From the IMG/VR virus record IMGVR_UViG_3300028925_008888, positions 1 through 26,820 of that record: a stretch of 26,820 bases of DNA; one strand, written 5' to 3'. Both the position numbers and the translations under genes were made by a program. This document shows positions 1-5,754 of this stretch, piece by piece. Numbering within the stretch: position 1 is the stretch's first letter; every line of letters begins with the position of its first letter. The DNA comes from a virus. Below the pieces are notes generated by a model. It worked only from the letters and a program-made list of their open reading frames with translations, made no database searches and was not told where the DNA came from.

Positions 1-801
1 TACAAAAAGCACGGAGAGAACAGACCCGCGATTGGCTTTGCAGTAGATCGCATTCATGCCAAGACGATGCAAGAAGAATTTATTGCTAATGGCATCCCTG
101 CTGGCTACATCGACGCACACACTGAGATGGACGATCGTGAAGCCATTCGGAAGCAGTTTCACAATGGTGAGCTGCAAGTCGTCTGGTCAGTAGGTTGTCT
201 GACGACCGGAATTGATTGGGACGTTAGGTGCATTATTTTAGCCAGACCAACCAAGTCAGAATCCTTGTTTGTGCAGATGGTCGGACGGGGACTACGCACT
301 GCTCCTGGCAAAGACCATTGCCTCATTCTGGATCATTCAGACACGCATGAGCGTCTAGGCTTTGTCACCGACATACATCATTCAGAATTAAGCACGAACG
401 AGAAAAAAGAGGCATCGCAGCGAAAAGCCAAGACCGCTAAGACCTGCGCAGCGTGTGACTTTGTGAGAACGTCTGCAGTTTGTCCAAACTGCGGTCACGA
501 ATCTATACCCGTCAACATGACGAAATCCACTAACGGCGATTTGATCGAAATTACACGTAACGAAAAAGGCTATACAACTGAAGGGGTGTCAGAAATATGG
601 GGACAGTTGAAGTTTTACGCTCAGAAGAAGGGCTACAAAAACGGCTGGGTAAATCTAACCTGCAAGGAGATGACGGGATCAGTACCCAGCAACCAGAACA
701 CAATTCCGCTGAGTGCGCCAGCGGCGAAGGTAAAGGGGTTCATTCAACACAAGAACATCAAACGTGCGAAGGGTGCGAACTATCGGAAATCCAACGGGTG
801 A
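1..801 (+). CDS. Superfamily 2 DNA helicase, C-terminal part (5-prime truncated by window)
   Basis: The frame is open from the first base, so 267 residues of a longer protein are present; the Walker A/B domain lies outside the window. The visible part is a helicase C domain: a motif V-like LTTGIDWDV with ILARPTKS, then the motif VI arginine finger QMVGRGLRT (about residues 92-100 of the fragment). After it comes a four-cysteine zinc-ribbon (C149, C152, C161, C164; CAAC then CPNC). The C-terminal tail has a FYAQKKGYKNGW stretch of the kind seen in phage-encoded Res/DEAD-type helicases. By family it should be an ATP-driven duplex unwinding enzyme used in phage replication or recombination. It is the first visible gene of the rightward early operon, and its TGA overlaps the next start codon. 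The helicase class is clear; the exact pathway is not. Confidence 0.88.
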   Translation, partial: YKKHGENRPAIGFAVDRIHAKTMQEEFIANGIPAGYIDAHTEMDDREAIRKQFHNGELQVVWSVGCLTTGIDWDVRCIILARPTKSESLFVQMVGRGLRTAPGKDHCLILDHSDTHERLGFVTDIHHSELSTNEKKEASQRKAKTAKTCAACDFVRTSAVCPNCGHESIPVNMTKSTNGDLIEITRNEKGYTTEGVSEIWGQLKFYAQKKGYKNGWVNLTCKEMTGSVPSNQNTIPLSAPAAKVKGFIQHKNIKRAKGANYRKSNG

Positions 802-959
802 TGATGGCGCAGAGTCTTGACCGTAGCGCCATGAAGATTGCCGCATTGGAACAGCGAATTATTAAGTCTGAAGCAATGAGAAGACACGAAAAAAATCAAT
901 ATGTAGCGACCATGAAAAAGGCTAGGGCTGCGTTTAGGAATGTTCAAAATGCCAAATAA
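801..959 (+). CDS. Small hypothetical protein (52 aa)
   Basis: The start ATG shares its A with the helicase stop (TGATG), so translation is probably coupled; a second ATG follows directly at 804. The product is short and basic, with a heptad-like stretch AALEQRIIKSEAMRRHEK that may form a helix. No family is recognised. The reading frame stays open far upstream (to an ATG at 597) inside the helicase gene, and that upstream portion contains a CEGC motif. A longer product therefore cannot be excluded, although it would overlap the helicase by 200 bases. The gene ends inside the start region of the NinB-like gene. Confidence 0.5.
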   Translation: MMAQSLDRSAMKIAALEQRIIKSEAMRRHEKNQYVATMKKARAAFRNVQNAK

Positions 960-1452
960 GCCAGACATCTCACTTGGCGGCAAATTCAGCACAAAGGTGT
1001 TCAGTAAAGATGCTGTGACTGACGTAAAAAACTTGTTAGATCAGTGGGATTTTGGTGATTGTGGCGTTGAGATCGTTGTTAAGCCAATGACGAAAGACCA
1101 GGCTAGATCAGTCGGACAAAACAGACTGCAATACCAGTGGTACGGGGACTTAGAAAAACAAGGCGATCAGACCGCTCAAGAGTATCGAGCTTATTCAAAA
1201 GCATATTTTGGCATACCGATTCTACTGGCGGAAGACGAAGAGTTTCGAGATAGCTATACCAAAACTGTCAAACCGCTCTCTTACGAAGTCAAGATGGCGT
1301 TGATGCTTGAACCGATCGCATTGCCAATCACATCGAGAATGAATACAGACCAAATGAGCCGTTATTTAAATGCGATGAGTAAGCACTTTTCTGATCAAGG
1401 TTTTCGACTAACAAGTAAAGACGATTATATAGCCTGTAAGGGGGCATCGTGA
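949..1452 (+). CDS. NinB/Orf-like recombination mediator
   Basis: The product has about 167 residues. It has the layout of lambda NinB (Orf), which helps load recombinase onto SSB-coated single strands. A beta-type N-terminus ending in VEIVVKP is followed by a conserved-looking block with SVGQNRLQYQWYGDL (compare the DQNR block of NinB). Further on are ITSRMNTDQMSRYL and a helical C-terminus, as in family members that end near an S/T-S-R-M-x-T/V segment. The start at 949 is preferred because AGGA lies nine bases upstream. The in-frame ATG at 940 has that same AGGA almost touching it. The following NinG-like gene and the SSB and exonuclease elsewhere in the window support a recombination role. 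The assignment rests on motif resemblance, so it is moderate. Confidence 0.6.
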   Translation: MPNKPDISLGGKFSTKVFSKDAVTDVKNLLDQWDFGDCGVEIVVKPMTKDQARSVGQNRLQYQWYGDLEKQGDQTAQEYRAYSKAYFGIPILLAEDEEFRDSYTKTVKPLSYEVKMALMLEPIALPITSRMNTDQMSRYLNAMSKHFSDQGFRLTSKDDYIACKGAS

Positions 1453-1574
1453 ACAAACTTAGACAGTGGTGGTACATGAAAAGTGAGTCGATAAAGGTTC
1501 AACTGGCCTTGGCGATTACCTGGATGGGCTTTGTGTTTTTGGCTTATCTGTTTGCAGATTTAGTGATCGGATAA
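1449..1574 (+). CDS. Small single-pass membrane protein (41 aa)
   Basis: This is a GTG-start gene overlapping the NinB-like stop by four bases (GTGA). A very strong ribosome binding site (AAGGGGG, about five bases upstream) decides the start. The product begins with a basic, tryptophan-rich segment (NKLRQWWYMK). It continues as one hydrophobic helix from about residue 18 to 40 (LALAITWMGFVFLAYLF), which predicts an inner-membrane protein with a cytoplasmic N-terminus. No family is recognised. The tight coupling and strong SD suggest it is truly expressed. Confidence 0.6.
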   Translation: MNKLRQWWYMKSESIKVQLALAITWMGFVFLAYLFADLVIG

Positions 1575-1604
1575 ATCCAATTTATGTTTTTGCGGAGAGT
1601 GAAG

Positions 1605-2015
1605 ATGGCGAAGCGAATACCTCTTAAAGATAAACCAATCGGCAAGCTCAAAAGCATTTTAGATGCGGAGTTGTCGAAGTACGTCAGACAAAACTATTCA
1701 GCGGATGGCATCACGGTTGATTGCTATACCTGTGGAATCAACAAGCCCATCAAGGAAATGCATAACGGTCATTACATTCCTAGAACGCAAGCGCCGACAC
1801 GGTTCAGCGAATCAAATGTTAGACCTCAATGCCCAGGGTGCAATACATTTCGATCCGGTATGCCGCACGTATTTAGACGCAACCTTTGTCTTGAGATTGG
1901 CGATGACGCGGTTGAAATGATGGAAGAAGAATCACGTCAGAAATGGAAATGGGATCGCGTCTGGCTACTTGAGCAGATTTTCTACTATCGAGAGCAGCTA
2001 AAGGGCGCAGCATGA
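1605..2015 (+). CDS. ninG: NinG/Rap-like HNH recombination endonuclease
   Basis: The 136-residue product carries the NinG (Rap) signature: a CYTC knuckle, then the GHY motif in HNGHYIPR, then RFSESNVRPQCPGCN with a second CxxCN, followed by a helical tail (GDDAVEMMEEE). Lambda Rap is a structure-specific nuclease that cuts Holliday junctions and D-loops during Red recombination. This protein lacks the long charged N-terminal region of the lambda protein and is close to the minimal catalytic core. A start at 1605 (MAKRIP) is chosen because GGAG stands nine bases before it. The in-frame ATG at 1584 has no ribosome binding site. The gene sits in the nin-like part of the early operon, and its TGA overlaps the next ATG. 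Confidence 0.85.
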   Translation: MAKRIPLKDKPIGKLKSILDAELSKYVRQNYSADGITVDCYTCGINKPIKEMHNGHYIPRTQAPTRFSESNVRPQCPGCNTFRSGMPHVFRRNLCLEIGDDAVEMMEEESRQKWKWDRVWLLEQIFYYREQLKGAA

Positions 2016-2266
2016 CAGAAATAACACCACTTAACCCAGAGGGCCGAGACTTACTTATTCACGTTGAAGCTATCGCTGAAAAAGTTCGTCGGGGCGAAGT
2101 GGTTGGATTATTGTCAGTGCTAGTGATGGCTGATTCTGAAACCGTTGCAGAGGCGGCGGGACTTTTTTATAACGGTCATACAATGTTCGGTGCTTTAGGG
2201 AAACTGCAAATGGATATGTTAGAACTAGAAAATCCCACAAATTTTGAGGTAATAATTGATGAATGA
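2012..2266 (+). CDS. Hypothetical phage protein (84 aa)
   Basis: The start ATG overlaps the ninG stop (ATGA) and has AAAGGG six bases upstream. The product is acidic and apparently helical. It begins MTEITPLNPEGRDLLIHVEAI, has a hydrophobic VVGLLSVLVMA segment near residues 30-40 that is too short and charged at its edges to be a sure membrane helix, and ends acidic (EVIIDE). No domain is recognised. Its place in the nin-like cluster suggests an accessory early function. Confidence 0.65.
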   Translation: MTEITPLNPEGRDLLIHVEAIAEKVRRGEVVGLLSVLVMADSETVAEAAGLFYNGHTMFGALGKLQMDMLELENPTNFEVIIDE

Positions 2267-2302
2267 TTCACTAATGACCTACCGCTTTTAAAGGAAGATT
2301 AG

Positions 2303-3022
2303 ATGACTAGCCACTTGATGATTCCAGACACGCAAATACGACCAAATGTGAAACTTGACCATCTGCATTGGGCCAACAGCTTTATCAAGGATAAAAAGCC
2401 GGACAAGATTATTCTGATTGGTGACTGGTGGGATATGCCTTCTCTTTCGTATTGGACAAGTAAGCAGGAAGCCGAGGGAATGAGATACCGCGAGGATATA
2501 GAGTGCGGTATGGATGCGTTATCCATTCTGATGAAGGGCGTTAAGTCTAATGTCTATTTCACTGAAGGCAATCACGAAAAGAGGATTTGCCGCTACGTTG
2601 AACAATTCCCTGTACATGAAGGGAGTATGTCTATCAAAGACTGCAATGTAGAGAAATTCGGTATTAAGCGCATACCCTTTCTGAAGCCTATCTGTATTGA
2701 TGGCGTTTATTACTCTCATTATTTCCACCCCCCACATAATAATAAGAACGCGCATCCGTCAGCTAGAGCGTTACTCCAGCGAGAGCATCACAGTTGCTCG
2801 ATGGGGCATGTTCAGACCTTGGATACCGCTGTACAAACTAAGGCGAATGGTAAATATATCAGAGGGTTGATCGCTGGTTCGTTCTACCTCCACGACGAAG
2901 AGTACCGAAAGCCTATGGGGAACAATCACTGGCGAGGGATGATCTTCAAGGAAAACGTTAGGGCGGGTATGTACGACCTTCATGAACTTTCTGTCCACTC
3001 ATTGAAGCGAGATTATGGCTGA
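2303..3022 (+). CDS. Calcineurin-like metallophosphoesterase
   Basis: All five metal-binding blocks of the calcineurin-like superfamily can be read in the 239-residue product. They are D9-x-Q11 (IPDTQ), GDWWD (D41 to D44), GNHE (N90, H91), H139 in SHYF, and GHVQ (H169). These predict a two-metal phosphodiesterase or phosphatase. The DxQ in place of the usual DxH is common in phage members. The substrate cannot be read from the sequence; DNA end processing, nucleotide hydrolysis or protein phosphatase activity (as in the lambda nin-region phosphatase) are all possible. AAGGAAG just upstream fixes the start. The next small gene begins inside its last codons. The nin-like context mirrors lambda, where a phosphatase gene also sits near ninG. 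Confidence 0.85.
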   Translation: MTSHLMIPDTQIRPNVKLDHLHWANSFIKDKKPDKIILIGDWWDMPSLSYWTSKQEAEGMRYREDIECGMDALSILMKGVKSNVYFTEGNHEKRICRYVEQFPVHEGSMSIKDCNVEKFGIKRIPFLKPICIDGVYYSHYFHPPHNNKNAHPSARALLQREHHSCSMGHVQTLDTAVQTKANGKYIRGLIAGSFYLHDEEYRKPMGNNHWRGMIFKENVRAGMYDLHELSVHSLKRDYG

Positions 3023-3155
3023 TTTAATGGAAGATCGATTTGTTGTGACGACCCGGTCAGACGGTAGTTTTGAAATTAGACACGAAAACTCGATTTTTTT
3101 GACCAACGATATCAATGACATTGGCTTGATTATTAAGGAGGTGCTGGGTGGGTAA
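3015..3155 (+). CDS. Small hypothetical protein (46 aa)
   Basis: The ATG at 3015 overlaps the end of the phosphoesterase gene by eight bases. The product has alternating beta-like segments (RFVVTTRSDGSFEIRH, SIFLTNDI) and ends LIIKEVLGG. It is small, single-domain and of unknown function. No strong ribosome binding site is visible, so translation probably depends on coupling. The following gene starts within its last three codons, and that gene's strong SD (AAGGAGGTG) lies in this gene's tail. Confidence 0.45.
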   Translation: MADLMEDRFVVTTRSDGSFEIRHENSIFLTNDINDIGLIIKEVLGG

Positions 3156-3363
3156 TTCAGACCAGACGGCGCAACTATGGAGCGCCCACCTGGCAAACCA
3201 GGGGGTTATTTTTGACTTTAGCGCAAGAGACGTAACAGCAATGAATTTAATGCAAAAGTTTTCAGCGCTGAGTAAGTACCCAAATCACCACCCAAAACAT
3301 AAAGATTTATTAGATGATTTTAATGGCTACATAGATAATCAATGTGAGGAATGTAAAGAGTGA
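3148..3363 (+). CDS. Hypothetical phage protein (71 aa)
   Basis: A GTG start is fixed by the near-perfect ribosome binding site AAGGAGGTG, with about five bases of spacer. The product is helical and histidine-rich in the middle (YPNHHPKHK), and ends with a CEEC pair that could bind a metal (QCEECKE). The pattern of a short helical protein with a terminal CxxC is frequent among phage accessory proteins, but no family is recognised. It overlaps both neighbours, consistent with one polycistronic message. Confidence 0.6.
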   Translation: MGNSDQTAQLWSAHLANQGVIFDFSARDVTAMNLMQKFSALSKYPNHHPKHKDLLDDFNGYIDNQCEECKE

Positions 3364-3605
3364 TTTCAAACAGTTTCAGGAAAGATCGAACGATTCAGGA
3401 TGTACCATTGCTAACACAACAAGAATTAGATCGTCAGATAAAAAAGTACTTTGAAGCCGGTGGTACAGTCCAGGTGATAGCGATGGGTGCTGGTGAGGGC
3501 TATGAGCACCCATCGCTTCGTAATAACCGAGCGTATGCAGAACGGGGCCAAAAAGCGTCAGGCGGCAAGGCCAAGAACACAACACGAAGAGAGGTTGGTT
3601 ATTAG
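3360..3605 (+). CDS. Hypothetical phage protein (81 aa)
   Basis: The GTG start overlaps the previous stop by four bases (GTGA), with GAGG about ten bases upstream. The product begins with a helical DNA-binding-like segment (LTQQELDRQIKKYFEAGGTVQVIAMG). The stretch ELDRQIKKYFEAGG followed by a short strand is seen in small phage regulators. The C-terminus is basic and low in complexity (GGKAKNTTRREVGY). The function is unknown. Its stop shares a base with the next start. Confidence 0.6.
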   Translation: MISNSFRKDRTIQDVPLLTQQELDRQIKKYFEAGGTVQVIAMGAGEGYEHPSLRNNRAYAERGQKASGGKAKNTTRREVGY

Positions 3606-3769
3606 TGAGAAATCCTAACGAATTGCCAATCATCGACAGGGCTGAAGCTGCAAAAATCAAGGAAGGTAGAGCCGCGACAGGCATTCAATTTTTTGAATAC
3701 ATGAACCCGCAAAACAGTAACGACAAAAAAAGTTTAGGCTCTCATTGGCTGTCAATTAAGTGGAAATAG
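3605..3769 (+). CDS. Small hypothetical protein (54 aa)
   Basis: The GTG start shares a base with the preceding TAG stop. AGAGAGG lies about ten bases upstream. The product has mixed charge (IIDRAEAAKIKEGRAA at residues 9-24) and ends aromatic and basic (HWLSIKWK). No family is recognised. It closes the early operon: its stop codon directly abuts the first LexA box at 3770. Confidence 0.5.
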   Translation: MRNPNELPIIDRAEAAKIKEGRAATGIQFFEYMNPQNSNDKKSLGSHWLSIKWK

Positions 3770-3789
3770 TACTGTACATTAATACAGTA
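3770..3789. promoter_or_regulatory. LexA (SOS) box 1, upstream of lysis-Q operon
   Basis: TACTGTACATTAATACAGTA has a perfect TACTGT/ACAGTA inverted repeat around an AT-rich 8-base centre. It matches the gammaproteobacterial LexA consensus (TACTGT-N8-ACAGTA) at all twelve conserved positions. It sits 60 bases before the lysis cassette in the only real gap between the early and lysis genes. No convincing -35 is visible. TAATAC and TACAGT inside the box are possible -10 elements, which would let LexA block polymerase. The operator match is clear; binding is inferred. Confidence 0.8.
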
Positions 3790-3848
3790 GTCTGTTAGTC
3801 TGAGACGATGCGTAGTACGCGCAAAATTCACTAACCAGATATGAAGCT

Positions 3849-4319
3849 ATGGCAAAGAATTCTTCCTGGGGAGGTAACGAAAGACGGTCAGAAAGTGACT
3901 ACGACAGGCTATTTGAGCTGATCGAAAAAGGCAACAAAGAGTGCAAGCAAGGGCAAGAATCGATAAATCTCAAGCTTACTGAGACGAACACAAACATGGC
4001 TCATATTCAAGAGGGGTTTAGGGACTTAAAACATTTAGGTTCTGCGAATCAAATACTGTTAGCTAAACATGATGTGAGGATTGCCGAAGCCGAAGATGAC
4101 AACGCAAGTCAGTATAAAATGATCGGAGAGGATCGCAAAGTGTTGAACAGCTTGAAGATTAAACCTCAATCAAAACAGGCAAATCCGTTGGTTGAGGTAG
4201 TGACATCTAACAACTTTGTATATGTGCTGGGTTTGGCTGGATTTGCACTGATGCTGGTGGCGCTTGGTTTACTTACGTCTGATGAGATAAAGGCGATTGG
4301 TGAGCTGTCAGGGCAATGA
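3849..4319 (+). CDS. Coiled-coil protein with C-terminal membrane helix (lysis cassette)
   Basis: The 156-residue product has a charged, coiled-coil-like N-terminal two-thirds (YDRLFELIEKGNKECKQ onward, then NTNMAHIQEGFRDL). One hydrophobic helix follows near residues 123-143 (FVYVLGLAGFALMLVALG), then a short tail. The architecture resembles XhlA-type or antiholin-like proteins found beside phage holins, but no family can be named with certainty. It is first in a three-gene block with a DUF5675 protein and a three-helix holin, with four-base overlaps between them, so a role in lysis timing or membrane anchoring is likely. The start has only a weak ribosome binding site (GAAG very close). Confidence 0.7.
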   Translation: MAKNSSWGGNERRSESDYDRLFELIEKGNKECKQGQESINLKLTETNTNMAHIQEGFRDLKHLGSANQILLAKHDVRIAEAEDDNASQYKMIGEDRKVLNSLKIKPQSKQANPLVEVVTSNNFVYVLGLAGFALMLVALGLLTSDEIKAIGELSGQ

Positions 4320-4711
4320 TCGAGCTAACGCGCTTTTACTCGTGCAACGACAGGACGATAGGGAGACTTCAATATGAGGGGGCAACGTATTACACGATTG
4401 AGCGTCCTTGGCAAGACAATATCCCTTTTAAGAGTTGCGTTCCGACAGGCGAGTACGATCTGGTCAGGCACGATTCGCCCAGGTTTGGGCCGGACTGCTG
4501 GATGGTGTCAGGTGTTGATGATCGGAGCTACATTCTGTTTCATGTTGCTAATACTGAGCGCAACGTGGTGGGCTGCATTGGTCTTGGAATGGCTCTATAT
4601 CCAACTCTCACGGGTGTTTCACAAAGCCGAGTCGCAATGGGTGAATTTCACAAACAGACGCAGGGGCTAGCCACGGAGCGGCTTGTCATTACGGAGGACG
4701 TTATCAGGTGA
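4316..4711 (+). CDS. DUF5675 family protein, candidate lysis-cassette cell-wall enzyme
   Basis: The 131-residue product shows the DUF5675 pattern: an N-terminal ERPWQDN segment, then SCVPTGEYDL, then RSYILFHVANTERNVVGCIGLG. The last block pairs a histidine (H106 region) with an asparagine and a GCI cysteine. This looks like the H...GC(I/V) catalytic arrangement of YkuD-type L,D-transpeptidases. DUF5675 has no settled function to my knowledge, so enzymatic activity is inference. The gene lies between a membrane protein and a holin, exactly where an endolysin would sit, and no other lysozyme-like gene is visible in the window. The ATGA overlap with the preceding gene sets the start. Confidence 0.78.
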   Translation: MIELTRFYSCNDRTIGRLQYEGATYYTIERPWQDNIPFKSCVPTGEYDLVRHDSPRFGPDCWMVSGVDDRSYILFHVANTERNVVGCIGLGMALYPTLTGVSQSRVAMGEFHKQTQGLATERLVITEDVIR

Positions 4712-5085
4712 GTTTGTCTGCGGTGTTGAATCTAGGCGGTAAAGTGCTTGATAAGTTTGTCCAGGATAAGGACTTGGCGCAAAAGCTAAAATCAGAGATG
4801 ACACTGGCTGCGATCAATGGTGAGCTGAAAGAGCTAGAGGCTCAAGTGTCGATTATTACGACAGAGGCGCAGGGTAATTGGCTACAACGTAGCTGGCGAC
4901 CGCTAACGATGGTCTGGTTCAGTGTCTTGCTGGGTATGTATTGGTTCGGGTTCGCACCTGATTATTTGATTGACAACCCGCAGACTGTTGACCATCTCTT
5001 TGACCTGTTAAAGCTAGGCATCGGTGGTTATGTATTAGGTAGAAGTGTTGAGAAAACAGCCGAGGTTTATTCAAGGGGAAAGTGA
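4708..5085 (+). CDS. Holin, three-transmembrane (GTA-holin-like) family
   Basis: The 125-residue product has the layout of the 3TM holin family (GTA_holin_3TM). It has an N-terminal amphipathic helical region (KLKSEMTLAAINGELKELE), then the family hallmark NWLQRSWRPLTM. Two clear hydrophobic helices follow (about residues 67-85, VWFSVLLGMYWFGFAPD; and 103-114, LLKLGIGGYVLG), and the tail is charged. Holins accumulate in the inner membrane and open it at lysis time. The GTG start is within the end of the DUF5675 gene (four-base overlap). It is followed at once by the Q-like gene with a shared SD region (AAGGGGA in its last codons). Confidence 0.85.
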   Translation: MSLSAVLNLGGKVLDKFVQDKDLAQKLKSEMTLAAINGELKELEAQVSIITTEAQGNWLQRSWRPLTMVWFSVLLGMYWFGFAPDYLIDNPQTVDHLFDLLKLGIGGYVLGRSVEKTAEVYSRGK

Positions 5086-5475
5086 TTGGATTTGAAACCA
5101 GAATTAGAAATGTGGGGCGAACGTCAGTTATATAATATAGCGGATAGAACGAGATCACATCCGTTAGACGGAGATTTAGCGGTCGCTGTCGGTGGCAAAT
5201 CAACTAAAGCTACTACGATCCATGCAAGAGAAACCCCGCCGCCCCGTGAGACAAAAGTGCCTGAGCTTGGAGCACGTTTTGCAATTGATGGCGAGATGTC
5301 CCGGCTCAAGGAAGAGCATCCCCAAATATTTTCTCATTTCGAGGTGGAGTACAAGGAAGGTTGGGACAATGTATTGCGCCAGCTACAACGTGAACACGCA
5401 GATGCAATATTTCGGGGGCAAGAAATCATCAAGTCAAAACGTCGAGCAAATAATATGCAATTAATTGACAAATAA
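5086..5475 (+). CDS. Putative late antiterminator (Q-like), sigma-region-4-like C-terminus
   Basis: The 129-residue product starts at TTG, supported by AAGGGGA seven bases upstream; no ATG of comparable context exists. The N-terminus has LKPELEMWGERQ, similar to the (L)xxWGxW opening of Q-type antiterminators. The C-terminal half begins RFAIDGEMSRLKEEHP and continues EYKEGWDNVLRQLQ with a basic helical end. That follows the spacing of the helix-turn-helix, sigma-4-like domain of phage antitermination Q proteins, though a clean HTH glycine turn is not obvious. Position is the stronger clue: four bases after its stop comes a promoter, with a terminator about 75 bases beyond that promoter's -35, just as lambda Q abuts pR'-tR'. 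Without a profile search this remains a hypothesis. Confidence 0.45.
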   Translation: MDLKPELEMWGERQLYNIADRTRSHPLDGDLAVAVGGKSTKATTIHARETPPPRETKVPELGARFAIDGEMSRLKEEHPQIFSHFEVEYKEGWDNVLRQLQREHADAIFRGQEIIKSKRRANNMQLIDK

Positions 5476-5478
5476 AGC

Positions 5479-5507
5479 TTGACAAATATACTGTATAGAT
5501 ATACAGT
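5479..5507 (+). promoter_or_regulatory. Sigma-70 promoter for late genes
   Basis: A perfect -35 TTGACA (5479-5484) is followed by a 17-base spacer and TACAGT (5502-5507) as the -10 (four of six consensus positions). The start point would be near 5514. The -10 lies inside LexA box 2. The promoter faces the virion operon. Confidence 0.72.
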
Positions 5508-5508
5508 A
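5489..5508. promoter_or_regulatory. LexA (SOS) box 2, overlapping the late promoter
   Basis: TACTGTATAGATATACAGTA has all twelve conserved LexA positions and a TA-rich centre close to the E. coli consensus. It covers the spacer and the -10 of the promoter at 5479, the standard geometry for LexA repression by promoter occlusion. Two independent boxes of this quality 1.7 kb apart are very unlikely by chance in 27 kb. Confidence 0.88.
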
Positions 5509-5553
5509 ATTGAATCCTTCAAGCACTACGCCTAAAGGAAAGTAAAACTAACA

Positions 5554-5578
5554 AAGACCTGCTTTATTGCAGGTTTTT
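5554..5578 (+). terminator. Intrinsic terminator shortly after the late promoter (tR'-like)
   Basis: ACCTGC (5557-5562) pairs perfectly with GCAGGT (5569-5574) across a TTTATT loop. An upstream AA extends the stem, and a T5 run follows. It would end transcripts from the early/lysis operon. Because it also lies about 45 bases after the predicted late start point, it would stop late transcripts unless antiterminated. Confidence 0.8.
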
Positions 5579-5754
5579 ACGTTCACGGCAGAGAAAAGAC
5601 CTCCCTCTAAAGTCTCTGCCAGGGGGGGTGTAAAAGCCTCCCCAACCTACTCCTCGCCCCCCGACCAATATAATAAGAAGCGACCAACAGAGTCGAACTG
5701 CAAAAAAAGAGTCGGCGTGGGCAGGACTTATTTTACACAGCAAAGGACAACGAC
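5579..5754 (+). other. Structured non-coding leader before the virion operon
   Basis: No convincing gene lies between the terminator and 5755. Two adjacent hairpins are plain. GGCAGAGA (5587-5594) pairs with TCTCTGCC (5613-5620) over an 18-base loop. G7 (5622-5628) pairs with CCTCCCC (5637-5643) over an 8-base loop and could alternatively pair with the C6 run at 5657-5662. The segment could be a late-leader RNA element, part of the antitermination system, or a packaging (cos/pac) site, as it precedes the terminase genes. The sequence alone does not decide. Confidence 0.5.

Noticed and set aside
597-800. Upstream extension of the 801-959 gene inside the helicase
   Set aside because: It overlaps the helicase C-terminus by 204 bases without a ribosome binding site; the CEGC motif alone is not enough.
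3376-3684. 102-codon leftward open frame over the small early genes
   Set aside because: It opposes two coupled genes with clear start signals.
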